A DNA stretch of 64,000 bases, taken from positions 62,001 through 126,000 of the forward strand of contig NZ_JMKU01000011.1 in NCBI RefSeq assembly GCF_000687165.1. The letters are read 5' to 3'. The position numbers and the translations under genes were made by a program. This document shows positions 46,754-55,279 of this stretch, piece after piece. The stretch comes from Paracidovorax oryzae ATCC 19882. GTDB lineage: Bacteria; Pseudomonadota; Gammaproteobacteria; Burkholderiales; Burkholderiaceae_C. Every line of letters begins with the position of its first letter. Position 1 is the stretch's first letter. The notes under the pieces are model-generated. The model did no database searches. It had not been told where the DNA came from and was given only the letters and a program-made list of their open reading frames with translations.

Positions 46754-49387
46754 GTGATTGCTTCCCTGCTCGCTTCCCTGCGCTCCTGGCTGTCCAGCGG
46801 GCCGTTTTCCTCGCTGGCCCGGCGCGTTGGCGCCGCGTTGCGCTGGTTCCTTGCCAGGCGGCCGGCCTGGATGCTGCTGTGGGCGCTGGCCGCCGTGCCG
46901 GCGGCGCTGGTGGTCTATACGCTGCTGCTCTGGCCTTTCACGCCCGCGATCAGCGACATCCGCAAGGCCAAGACCGAGCAGCCGGCCCAGCTCGTGTCGG
47001 CCGACGGCCGCCTGCTGGCCGAGTACCGCTGGGTGAACCGGGAATGGGTGGCGCTGGAGGACATCGCACCGTCGGTGGTGGATGCGCTGATCGCCACCGA
47101 AGACCACCGCTTCTACGACCACTTCGGGCTGGACTGGCGGCGCACGGGTTCGGCGCTGATCCGCACCCTGGGGGGGGACAAGCAGGGGGGATCGACGATC
47201 ACGCAGCAGCTCGCACGCAATCTCTACCCCGAGGACGTGGGCCGCGCCCCCACGCTGACGCGCAAGCTCAAGGAAGCGATCACGGCATTGAAGATCGAGG
47301 CGCTGTATTCCAAGGACGAGATCCTGGAAACCTATCTCAACACGGTGCCTTTCCTCTACAACGCCTATGGCATCGAGATGGCGGCGCGCACCTACTTCGA
47401 CAAGTCGGCGGACAAGCTCACGGTGCTGGAGAGTGCGACGCTGATCGGCATGCTCAAGGGCACGAGCTACTACAACCCGGTGCTGAATCCGGAGCGGGCC
47501 CAGGCACGGCGCAACGTGGTGCTGGCGCAGATGGAAAAGCGCGGCAAGCTGTCGTCCAGGGATTTCGAGACCCTGTCCAAGCGGCCCCTGCGCATCCGGT
47601 TCGAGCGCCAGCTGGAGGCCGCGGGCCCGGCACCCCACCTGGCCCAGCAGCTGCGCAAGCAGCTCATCGACTGGGCTGACCGCAATGGATACAGCCTGTA
47701 TGCCGACGGCCTGGTGATCCGCACGACCATCGATTTCCGGTTGCAGACCCTGGCCAACCAGGCGGTGGCCCGGCAGGGCCGCCAGCTGCAATCCGTCGCC
47801 GACGGTGCGTGGGGGCCGCGGGTCTGGAATGCCAGGAGTTCCCTGGTGCAGGCGTTCGTGCGGGAGTCGCCCCAGTATGCCGCTGCCGTGGCGAAGGGCA
47901 CGCCCGAGGACGACGCCCTCAAGACCCTGATGGCGGATGCGGACTTCATGCGCAAGCTGCGCCAGGAAAAAACCCGCGTGCAGGCGGGCTTCCTGGCGAT
48001 GGATCCCCGCACCGGCCAGGTCCGCGCGTGGGTGGGAAGCCGTGATTTCGCGCAGGATCCGTTCGACCACGTGCAGGCGGCGCGGCGGCAGCCGGGCTCG
48101 ACCTTCAAGCCCTTCGTCTATGGGGCTGCCTTCGCCAAGGGGGCCCTGCCCACCGATACGCTGATTGACCAGGCCGTGGAGATCCCGCTGGGCGGCGGCC
48201 GTGTATGGCGTCCCACGGACGAAGGCGCCGCGCCGAGTGGCGAGCCGATGACGCTGAGCGACGGGCTGGCCTATTCCAAGAACACGATCACGGCGCAACT
48301 GATGCAGCAGGTCGGACCGGAACGCGTGGCCGACCTGGCGCGTGCCATGGGCGTGCGGGAGTCTCCGCTGGATGCCGTGCCGTCCCTGGCGCTGGGCACG
48401 AGCCCTGTCACGCTCAAGGAGATGGTGGCAGCGTACGGAACCATCGCCGGGGCGGGCCGTTACATCGCACCCACGGTCATCACGCGCATCGAGGACAAGG
48501 ACGGCAAGGTGCTGGAGGACTTCAGCCCGGCGGCCCCGGAGCGCGTGCTGGGGCTGGGCCCCGCGCAGATGCTGCGCAATGCGCTGCGCGCCGTTGTGGA
48601 CAAGGGCACGGGCGCCGCCATCCGGTCGCGCTACGGTATCACCGCGGACGTGGCGGGCAAGACCGGCACGACGCAGGACGCCGCGGATGGATGGTTCCTG
48701 CTCATGCATCCGCAACTGGTGGCGGGCGCCTGGGCCGGTTTCAACGACGGCCGCGTGACGCTGCGCAGCGATTACTGGGGGCAGGGCGCGCACAGCGCGC
48801 TGCCGATGGTCGGCGACGTCTTCCAGCAGGCCCTGCGCTCGCGCGTGATCGACCCCGGAGAGAAATTCATCGACCAGGAGGAAAGCACCTGGGTCGGCCA
48901 GGCGGTGGACGGCGTGCGGCAGTGGGCGCTCTCCGTCTATGACCTGTTCGGGCGGCGCACCGATGCGCAGGCGGGTGGCCCGGGCACTGAGCCGCCGGCG
49001 AGGGCGCCTTTGCCGCCTTCCAGTGCACCGGCCAGCGCACCCGCGGACACGCGGCCCGAGATCACCGAGGCGCCGTTGACGCCGCTGCAGGATGCGACGC
49101 CCAGCGCGCCGTATGTTCCCCCGGCCGAGGTGGACCTGCCGCCGGAAAGCGGGGATTCCGCGGCGCCCGCGGCCGTCTTCGGCGGCAGCCGCGCGCTTCC
49201 GCCCGTGACGACCGATCCGCCGGGATCCACCGTGCCGGGCACGGCGCCCGCGGTGGCTCCCTCCGGTGCGGCGAGCGGGTCTGCCGGAGGTGGCGCAGGC
49301 GCCGGCGTGGAGGTGGCGCCCGTCCAGCGCGGCACCGTCGTGCCGGGGGGCGCGCAGCAACCGTTCTTCGTCGAATCGCGCCCCTGA
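46754..49387 (+). CDS. class A penicillin-binding protein (transglycosylase/transpeptidase)
   Basis: An 877-residue bifunctional peptidoglycan synthase. One membrane segment (about 38-62) is followed by a GT51 domain with catalytic Glu116 in TEDHRFYDHFG and GGSTITQQLARNLYPE. The transpeptidase domain has the active serine Ser449 in STFK, S508-K-N and KTG at 636-638. The last 130 residues are a Pro/Ala/Gly-rich tail. It resembles PBP1a-like enzymes. The GTG start is favoured because codons between an upstream ATG (46691) and it include rare TTA; that ATG remains an alternative. Confidence 0.92.
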   Translation: MIASLLASLRSWLSSGPFSSLARRVGAALRWFLARRPAWMLLWALAAVPAALVVYTLLLWPFTPAISDIRKAKTEQPAQLVSADGRLLAEYRWVNREWVALEDIAPSVVDALIATEDHRFYDHFGLDWRRTGSALIRTLGGDKQGGSTITQQLARNLYPEDVGRAPTLTRKLKEAITALKIEALYSKDEILETYLNTVPFLYNAYGIEMAARTYFDKSADKLTVLESATLIGMLKGTSYYNPVLNPERAQARRNVVLAQMEKRGKLSSRDFETLSKRPLRIRFERQLEAAGPAPHLAQQLRKQLIDWADRNGYSLYADGLVIRTTIDFRLQTLANQAVARQGRQLQSVADGAWGPRVWNARSSLVQAFVRESPQYAAAVAKGTPEDDALKTLMADADFMRKLRQEKTRVQAGFLAMDPRTGQVRAWVGSRDFAQDPFDHVQAARRQPGSTFKPFVYGAAFAKGALPTDTLIDQAVEIPLGGGRVWRPTDEGAAPSGEPMTLSDGLAYSKNTITAQLMQQVGPERVADLARAMGVRESPLDAVPSLALGTSPVTLKEMVAAYGTIAGAGRYIAPTVITRIEDKDGKVLEDFSPAAPERVLGLGPAQMLRNALRAVVDKGTGAAIRSRYGITADVAGKTGTTQDAADGWFLLMHPQLVAGAWAGFNDGRVTLRSDYWGQGAHSALPMVGDVFQQALRSRVIDPGEKFIDQEESTWVGQAVDGVRQWALSVYDLFGRRTDAQAGGPGTEPPARAPLPPSSAPASAPADTRPEITEAPLTPLQDATPSAPYVPPAEVDLPPESGDSAAPAAVFGGSRALPPVTTDPPGSTVPGTAPAVAPSGAASGSAGGGAGAGVEVAPVQRGTVVPGGAQQPFFVESRP

Positions 49388-49578
49388 GCGCGCGCAACGT
49401 GCGCTGCGGTTCCGCGGAGCGGATCCGCGCCTTCGGATCCGCTGGGCACGTTTCCTGCGAGACCTGCCGCGGTATGCTGGCGCGGCCGTGGCCGGGCAGA
49501 GTCCCTGCGGATCTCCGGAGCGCGGCATTTTTCCAGGACCTCCATCCCTTTTTGCAACGAACACTCGAAGGCCCCCGC

Positions 49579-50361
49579 ATGCAGCGCACGTCCGTCGCCA
49601 CCCTCATCGCCACCGCCGCCCTGGCGGCCGCCGGCTTCCTGCAGGCCGCCCATGCCGGTCCCCGGCTCGACCGGATCATGGACACCAAGGTGCTGCGCGT
49701 CGGCACGCCGGGCGACTACCGGCCCTTCGCGATCAAGGCCGACGGCGGCTATGCGGGCCACGACATCGACGTGGTCGAGGCCATGGCGAAGGAGCTGGGC
49801 GTGAAGGTCGAATACGTGCCCACGAGCTGGCCCAACCTGATGAAGGACATCCAGGCCGACAGGTTCGACGTGGCCGTGGGCGGCATCACGCGCAACGTCA
49901 CGCGCATCCGCCAGATCGAAATGCTGCCGGGCTACGCGCCGTTCGGCAAGGTGGCGCTGGTGCGTGCCGCCGACAAGGACAGGTTCCGGACCCTGGCCGA
50001 TCTGAACCGGCCGGGCGTGCGCGTCATCAAGAACCCGGGCGGCACCAATGAAACCTTCGTGCTGGAAAACCTCAAGGCGGCCGAGGTCAGCACGCACGAC
50101 AGGAACGCGGAGATCCCCGCGCTCATCGCCGAGGGCAAGGGCGACGTGATGATCACCGAGACATACGAGGCCCTGTACTACGCCAAGGCCGATCCGCGCC
50201 TGTATGCGGCTTTCGTCGCCGCGCCGCTCACGCCGCAGAACACGCTGGGTTTCATGCTGCCCAAGGACGACGCGGACTATTCGCGCGTGATGGAGTTCGT
50301 CTGGGGCCTGATGGATGCCCGCGGCCAGCTGAAGCAGGCGGCTGACAAGTGGCTCAGGTGA
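49579..50361 (+). CDS. periplasmic cyclohexadienyl dehydratase-like/solute-binding family 3 protein
   Basis: A 260-residue exported protein. Residues 1-27 are a signal peptide (ending AAHA). It has the type 2 periplasmic-binding fold; blocks GTPGDYRPF, YVPTSWPNLMKDIQADRFDVAVGGI, NPGGTNETF and the glutamate in TETYEALYY agree closely with PheC, the periplasmic prephenate/arogenate dehydratase of Pseudomonas. It could therefore dehydrate prephenate or arogenate, or bind an amino acid. No ABC permease lies beside it, favouring the enzyme. The chosen start excludes an unconvincing 60-codon N-terminal extension. Confidence 0.82.
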   Translation: MQRTSVATLIATAALAAAGFLQAAHAGPRLDRIMDTKVLRVGTPGDYRPFAIKADGGYAGHDIDVVEAMAKELGVKVEYVPTSWPNLMKDIQADRFDVAVGGITRNVTRIRQIEMLPGYAPFGKVALVRAADKDRFRTLADLNRPGVRVIKNPGGTNETFVLENLKAAEVSTHDRNAEIPALIAEGKGDVMITETYEALYYAKADPRLYAAFVAAPLTPQNTLGFMLPKDDADYSRVMEFVWGLMDARGQLKQAADKWLR

Positions 50362-51163
50362 GCTTCGGGCCGCTGCGCCCGACAGGCGGCACCTGCCGCC
50401 CGAAGTAGGCTGCCGGCGTGCGGCCCAGTTCGCGCTTGAAGAGGGCAATGAAGGCGCTCACGCTGTCGTAGCCCAGCTCCAGTGCCACTTGCGTCACCGG
50501 ACGGCCGTCGGCCAGCCACTCGAGCGATCGCAACAGCCGAACGCGCTGTGTCCAGGCCGTGAAGCTCAGGCTGGTTTCGGCCACGAAGCGACGGCTGAGG
50601 CTGCGGCTCGACAGTCCGGCCCAGTCGGCCCATGCCTGAAGGCTCCGGCGCCGCGCCGGGTCCTCCAGCAGCGCGCCCGCGATGCGCAGCAGGCGTGCGT
50701 CGTTCGGCATGGGCAGGCCGAGCTGCCTCGGCACCATGTGGTGCAGCTCATCGAGGATGACGGCCGCCAGCCGATCCTGAGCCGGGTCGGGCAGGGCGGT
50801 GGCGCGCTCGGCGCAGCGCAGCGCTGCCTCCCACAGCAGCGGGCTGACCGCCACGGTGCATGGGGAATCCGGCAGGCTTTGGCAGGCGGGGCCCGCCACG
50901 TACAGCGACCAGCCGGTGAAGGCGCCATGCATGCGTGCGGAATGCGGCCGGGCCGGCGGCAGCCAGATCGCATGCCGCGCCGGAACCACCCATTGGCCGG
51001 TATCGGCACCCACGCTGAGCACGCCGCGCGCGCAGCCGATCAACTGGCCGCGGCAGTGGCTGTGCGGGGCGGTATCGTGGTTTTCCTGCGTACCGGCGCG
51101 GCCGACCACCAGCGGGCCTGCGTCGTCATCGTGCAGGTCGACCCATGCAGCAGTGTCGGGCAT
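50354..51163 (-). CDS. AraC family transcriptional regulator
   Basis: A 269-residue regulator with an N-terminal cupin-type sensing domain (HSHCRGQLIGCARGVLSV, WVVPARHAIWLPP) and a C-terminal double helix-turn-helix (LQAWADWAGLSSRSLSRRF and PVTQVALELGYDSVSAFIALFKRELGRTPAAYF). It overlaps the 3' end of the PheC-like gene by eight bases on the opposite strand and diverges from the flavoprotein gene across 69 bases, which it may control. Confidence 0.92.
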   Translation of the reverse strand: MPDTAAWVDLHDDDAGPLVVGRAGTQENHDTAPHSHCRGQLIGCARGVLSVGADTGQWVVPARHAIWLPPARPHSARMHGAFTGWSLYVAGPACQSLPDSPCTVAVSPLLWEAALRCAERATALPDPAQDRLAAVILDELHHMVPRQLGLPMPNDARLLRIAGALLEDPARRRSLQAWADWAGLSSRSLSRRFVAETSLSFTAWTQRVRLLRSLEWLADGRPVTQVALELGYDSVSAFIALFKRELGRTPAAYFGRQVPPVGRSGPKLT

Positions 51164-51232
51164 GGCGTGATCGCGCTATCGAATGGCGCCGCCAGCTTAG
51201 CAGGCCGGCGCGGCCTTCACTAGCATGGATCC

Positions 51233-51871
51233 ATGACCTCCCGCTCCGATTCCATCGCGCCGGATGGCGCTCCCGCCATCGACCTGGACGCACTCTACGA
51301 CGCTCCTTCCGACGCCATTACCCGGGGCGTGCTGCCGGTGCTGACGCCCTTCCACGTCGAGTACCTGCGTGCCGCCACTTTCTTTTGCCTGGCGACGGCA
51401 GGGGGCGACGGGCTGGATGCATCGCCCCGCGGCGGGCCGCCCGGCTTCGTGCAGGCGCTCGATGAGCGCACGGTAGCCTTCGCCGACTGGCCGGGCAACA
51501 ACCGCATCGCCTCGCTGCGCAACCTGGGCGAGGATGCGCGGGTGGCCATGCTGTTTCTGTTCCCGGGGCTGGACATCTTCCTGCGCATCAACGGACGCGC
51601 GCGGCTGTCGCTGGCGCCGGATCTGCTGGCACGGCTCGCGGAGCACGGCAAAAGCCCCAAGCTGGGCGTGGTCGTCGCGATCGACGAGACGTTGTTCCAC
51701 TGCGGCAAGGCCATCCACCGGGCGCAGTTGTGGGCGCCTGAGTCCCATCTGGACCGGCGCGATTTGCCCACGCCCGGACGGATGAAGGCCGCGGTGCTGG
51801 GATGGAGCGAGGCCCAGGCCTCGGATGCGGATGCGCATTACGCGCACGCCGTGCGGCATGGCCTGTACTGA
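51233..51871 (+). CDS. pyridoxamine 5'-phosphate oxidase-type FMN flavoprotein
   Basis: A 212-residue FMN-binding split-barrel protein of the MSMEG_1061-like PPOX group. The barrel reads AATFFCLATAGGDGLDASPRGG, VAFADWPGNNRIASLRNL and VAMLFLFPGLDIFLRINGRARL, and the C-terminal segment CGKAIHRAQLW completes the family pattern. Such proteins reduce or oxidise small substrates with FMN or F420; the substrate is not known. It diverges from the AraC regulator and converges on the LRR-kinase gene. Confidence 0.85.
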   Translation: MTSRSDSIAPDGAPAIDLDALYDAPSDAITRGVLPVLTPFHVEYLRAATFFCLATAGGDGLDASPRGGPPGFVQALDERTVAFADWPGNNRIASLRNLGEDARVAMLFLFPGLDIFLRINGRARLSLAPDLLARLAEHGKSPKLGVVVAIDETLFHCGKAIHRAQLWAPESHLDRRDLPTPGRMKAAVLGWSEAQASDADAHYAHAVRHGLY

Positions 51872-51889
51872 CTTTCCGGGCGCAGCCGT

Positions 51890-53218
51890 TCAGCCCGGCG
51901 TCCACTGCGCCGTGCGTGCGGCCAGTGCGGCGGCATCGGGCCGGGCGACAGCGTCTTCGTGCAGGCAGGCTGCCGCCAGCGCCGGAGCACCGCCGTCGGG
52001 CAAAGGTCCGTCGGCATGGGCGCACAGTTCGGTCAGCAGCATGCCGAAGGCGCGCACGTCCATATGGCGCAGCGCATCGCCCAGCGCTCCGGGTGGCGCG
52101 AAAGCCGCGGCGCCGAAATCCCCCAGCAGGCCGGCCGCCTGGCCGGCAGGTGCATCCGGGCGCCACAGCAGGTTGTGCGCGTACAGGTCGCCGTGCACCA
52201 GTCCCTGCCCATGCAGGTGTGCCAGCGCCGATGCCACATCCGCCGCGATGCGCAATGCCACGCTGGCAGGCAGCCGCAGGCCGGCTGGATAGACGTCGCG
52301 TGTGCAGCTCTCGAAGCTGGGTGGGCTGGCCAGCGTGCGGTAGTCCGTGGAGATGCGTTCCATCACCAGGCCCTGCACGCCGTCCGGGTGGCCGTCGAGC
52401 CGCCCCAGCACCGGGATCAGCCGCGGATGCCGCCCGGCGGCCAGGCTGGCCGCCATCTCGGTCAATGGCCAGCCATCGCTCGTGACCTCGCCCTTGAACA
52501 GCTTGACGGCCACCTCCCGCATGCCGGTGGCGCCCTCCAGCCTGCCCGCCATGATGCGGCCGGAGGCGCCTTCTCCCAGCAGTTCGCCCAGTTGCAGGCG
52601 GCTCCAGTCCACAGTGCCGGCGGCCTGGCTGCCGCGCGCGAGTTCCTCGGCGGCTTCGTTGAACGCATTGCCGCCGATGGCCAGCCAGGCGAGCCGGGGC
52701 AGGTCGGCCAGCCAGTCCGGCAGGTGGTCGATCCGGTTGGCGGCGACGCGCAGCAGTTCCAGCGAACCGCACTGCCGCAGCGTATCGGGCAGGCTGCGCA
52801 GCAGGTTGCCGGCCAGCATCAGCTTCTGCAGGCGGGGCCTGTCCCCGAGGGCATCGGGCAGCGCCGTGATGGCGTTGTCGGTCAGGATCAGCCAGCGCAG
52901 CCGCGCAGGCAGCGCCCGGGCCGGCACGTGGGCGATGCGGTTGGCCTTGAAGCCCACCATCTCCAGTTGCGGGCAGTCGCCAAGCTCGGCGGGCAGTTCG
53001 GTGAAGCGGTTGGACGAAGCGAAGAACACCTTCATCCGGTGCAGCCGATGCAGGTCGGCGGGCAGGGCCGAAAGGCGGTTGCCGGAGAGGTCCAGCACCT
53101 CCAGCGTATCGGCCAGGTCGAAGACCTCGCGCGGAAAGTGCTCCAGGCCGGCGGCGATGCGCAGCACGCGCGCACCCGCGAGGTCGCCAGCGCGCAAGCG
53201 CTGCAGTTCATCGGTCAT
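51890..53218 (-). CDS. leucine-rich repeat protein kinase fusion
   Basis: A 442-residue protein joining leucine-rich repeats to a eukaryotic-like Ser/Thr kinase. About seven LRR units span residues 35-185 (LEVLDLSGNRLSALPADL and similar). The kinase follows from about residue 207: glycine loop LGEGASG (214-220), Lys239 in VAVKLF, catalytic HGDLYAHN with Asp344 and Asn349, and DFG at 367-369. All residues needed for phosphotransfer are present. No membrane segment or signal peptide is seen, so it acts in the cytoplasm unless secreted. It is the last gene of a Nudix/fumarylacetoacetase-family run. Substrate and effect are unknown. Confidence 0.9.
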   Translation of the reverse strand: MTDELQRLRAGDLAGARVLRIAAGLEHFPREVFDLADTLEVLDLSGNRLSALPADLHRLHRMKVFFASSNRFTELPAELGDCPQLEMVGFKANRIAHVPARALPARLRWLILTDNAITALPDALGDRPRLQKLMLAGNLLRSLPDTLRQCGSLELLRVAANRIDHLPDWLADLPRLAWLAIGGNAFNEAAEELARGSQAAGTVDWSRLQLGELLGEGASGRIMAGRLEGATGMREVAVKLFKGEVTSDGWPLTEMAASLAAGRHPRLIPVLGRLDGHPDGVQGLVMERISTDYRTLASPPSFESCTRDVYPAGLRLPASVALRIAADVASALAHLHGQGLVHGDLYAHNLLWRPDAPAGQAAGLLGDFGAAAFAPPGALGDALRHMDVRAFGMLLTELCAHADGPLPDGGAPALAAACLHEDAVARPDAAALAARTAQWTPG

Positions 53219-53254
53219 GGTGTCCGGGAAACCAGGCCGCAAGGCCCGGGTGGG

Positions 53255-53803
53255 TCAATCGATATCGACGCAATGCATGCCGAAAGCGCCCGAGCGGCGG
53301 TCGGCGAAGTATTTCTCGAGCGTCACCTTGACCGTGCGGAAGGCGATCTCGTCCCAGGGGATCTCGTCTTCCGCGAAAAGCCGGGCCTCGATGGTCTCGT
53401 ACCCGGGGGCGAACCGGTCGCTGTCCAGGCGAGCGAGGTAGAACAGGTGCACCTGCCCCACGCGCGGCACGTTGAGCACGGAAAAGAGCGGGCCCATGGT
53501 GATCTGCGCGCCGGCCTCCTCGTCGGTTTCGCGGGCCGCGCCCTCGGCGGTGGTCTCGTTCAGCTCCATGAAGCCCGCCGGCAGCGTCCACTTGCCCCAG
53601 CGGGGCTCGATGTTGCGCTTGCACAGCAGCACCTTGTCCCCCAGCGCGGGCACCGTGCCGACCACGTTGAGCGGGTTTTCATAGTGGATGGTGTGGCAAG
53701 CCGGGCAGACGGCGCGCAGCTTGGTGTCGCCGTCGTCGGGTACGCGGTACTCCACGGCGGCCCCGCATTCACGGCAGTGCTTGATCGGCCTGCGGGTGGT
53801 CAT
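53255..53803 (-). CDS. Nudix hydrolase with N-terminal zinc ribbon
   Basis: A 182-residue pyrophosphohydrolase. A zinc ribbon (Cys10, Cys13, Cys33, Cys36 in CREC and CPAC) precedes a Nudix box (GFMELNETTAEGAARETDEEAGA, split here as G77-X5-E then RETDEEAG) that binds the metal and diphosphate. This architecture is that of the NADH pyrophosphatase-like or nucleotide-sugar hydrolase groups; the substrate is not resolved. It begins two bases after the stop of the fumarylacetoacetase-family gene and lies 36 before the LRR-kinase gene, so it is in their operon. Confidence 0.9.
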   Translation of the reverse strand: MTTRRPIKHCRECGAAVEYRVPDDGDTKLRAVCPACHTIHYENPLNVVGTVPALGDKVLLCKRNIEPRWGKWTLPAGFMELNETTAEGAARETDEEAGAQITMGPLFSVLNVPRVGQVHLFYLARLDSDRFAPGYETIEARLFAEDEIPWDEIAFRTVKVTLEKYFADRRSGAFGMHCVDID

Positions 53804-53805
53804 GT

Positions 53806-54501
53806 TCAGGCGATTTCCACGCGCAGGGTGCCCAGTCCGTCCACGCCGCCTTCCAGAACGTCGCCGCGCACCACCGCGCCCACGCCCTCGGGAGTTCCCG
53901 TGAAGATGAGGTCGCCGGGCTGCAGCTCCCAGGCAGCCGACACGTGCTCGATCGTTTCGGCGATGTTCCAGATCAGCTGCGCGACCGTGCTGCGCTGCCG
54001 GTCGGCACCGTTCACCTGCAGCCAGATGGAGGCCCTGGACACGTCGCCCGCCTGCGCGGCCGGCGTGATCGGGCCGATGGGCGCGCTGTGCTCGAAACCC
54101 TTGCCGATGCACCAGGGGCGTCCCTGCTTCTTCATGTCGTTCTGCAGGTCCCGGCGGGTCATGTCGAGGCCGACGGCATAGCCGAAGATGTGCTGCAGGG
54201 CATCGGCTGCGCGGATGTCGCGCCCGCCCCGGCCGATGGCCACCACCAGTTCGATCTCATGGTGCAGGTTGGCCGTCAGGGTGGGGTAGGGCATGCGGCC
54301 CGTCTCGCCCGCCTCCACCGCGACGATGGCGTCCGCCGGCTTGAGGAAGAAGAACGGCGGCTCCCGGCCGGTGAAGCCCATTTCCTTGGCGTGCTCCTCA
54401 TAGTTGCGGCCGACGCAGTAGATGCGGTGCACCGGAAAGCGGTCTGCGGTGCCCGCCACGGGCACGCCGGGAATGGGCGCAGGAGGAATCACGTAGTTCA
54501 T
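53806..54501 (-). CDS. fumarylacetoacetate hydrolase family protein (fumarylpyruvate hydrolase-like)
   Basis: A 231-residue FAH-family C-C hydrolase. Metal and substrate motifs: YCVGRNYEEHAKEMG near residue 30, PPFFFLKPADAI, LHHEIELVVAIG (Glu ligand pair) and the DMTRRDLQNDMKKQG block, with LIFTGTPEGVGAV at the end. The closest functional types are fumarylpyruvate hydrolases of the gentisate pathway, which split fumarylpyruvate into fumarate and pyruvate. A glutathione-dependent isomerase gene starts 109 bases away on the other strand, which supports an aromatic-degradation role. Ring-cleavage genes are not in the window. Confidence 0.88.
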   Translation of the reverse strand: MNYVIPPAPIPGVPVAGTADRFPVHRIYCVGRNYEEHAKEMGFTGREPPFFFLKPADAIVAVEAGETGRMPYPTLTANLHHEIELVVAIGRGGRDIRAADALQHIFGYAVGLDMTRRDLQNDMKKQGRPWCIGKGFEHSAPIGPITPAAQAGDVSRASIWLQVNGADRQRSTVAQLIWNIAETIEHVSAAWELQPGDLIFTGTPEGVGAVVRGDVLEGGVDGLGTLRVEIA

Positions 54502-54610
54502 GGTGGATGTCAGGCCTTGTCTCGGTGGGGAGTGGTGGTCTGCGCGCCGGGCTGGCGTCGGCAGGCCCCGGCCAGAGTGTGCCATGCACGGACGTTATGC
54601 TTGGCAGACC

Positions 54611-55279
54611 ATGAAGCTGTTCAACTATTTCCGCTCTTCCGCGTCCTACCGGGTGCGCATCGCCCTGGCGCTGAAGGGGCTACCCTACGAGTACGTGCCG
54701 GTGCACCTCGTGCGCGCTGAACACCGCGAACCCGGCTACGCGGACCGCGTCGGGGACGCGCTGGTGCCTGCGCTGGAGCTGGGCGACGGGAGCACGCTGG
54801 TGCAGTCGATGGCGATCATCGAGTACCTGGACGAAATGCATCCGCAGCCGCCGCTGCTGCCCGCCGACGCGCTCGGGCGGGCCCATGTGCGGGCACTGGC
54901 CCAGATGGTGGCCTGCGAGATCCATCCGGTCAACAACCTGCGGGTGCTCAGGTACCTCACCCAGACGCTGGGCCATGATGAATCGGAGAAGACCGCCTGG
55001 TACCGCCACTGGACGCGCGGCGGCCTGGAAGCGTTCGAGCGGCAGCTCGGCCTGCTCGCCCGCGCCCGGGAGGCGGGGGGCCTGCCGCGATCGCGGCTGT
55101 GCTGGGGCGATGCCCCGACGCTTGCCGATTGCTGCCTGGTGCCGCAGATCTTCAATGCGCAGCGCTTCGAGATCGATCTGGCCGGGCTGCCGCGCACCAT
55201 GGCGGCCTGGGAGGCCGCGTCCGAGCTGCCGGCTTTCCAGGCGGCCCATCCTTCCGCATGCCCCGATGCCGGGGGCTAG
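54611..55279 (+). CDS. maleylacetoacetate/maleylpyruvate isomerase (zeta GST)
   Basis: A 222-residue glutathione transferase-fold isomerase. The N terminus KLFNYFRSSASYRVRIALALKG is the zeta-class glutathione site, in which the usual SSCSWRVR cysteine is replaced by Ala, as happens in maleylpyruvate isomerases. QSMAIIEYLDE and CLVPQIFNAQRF complete the family. It would convert the maleyl to the fumaryl form of the substrate that the adjacent FAH-family hydrolase cleaves. An ATG nine codons upstream is an alternative start. The next gene, pgeF, begins 14 bases inside its 3' end. Confidence 0.9.
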   Translation: MKLFNYFRSSASYRVRIALALKGLPYEYVPVHLVRAEHREPGYADRVGDALVPALELGDGSTLVQSMAIIEYLDEMHPQPPLLPADALGRAHVRALAQMVACEIHPVNNLRVLRYLTQTLGHDESEKTAWYRHWTRGGLEAFERQLGLLARAREAGGLPRSRLCWGDAPTLADCCLVPQIFNAQRFEIDLAGLPRTMAAWEAASELPAFQAAHPSACPDAGG

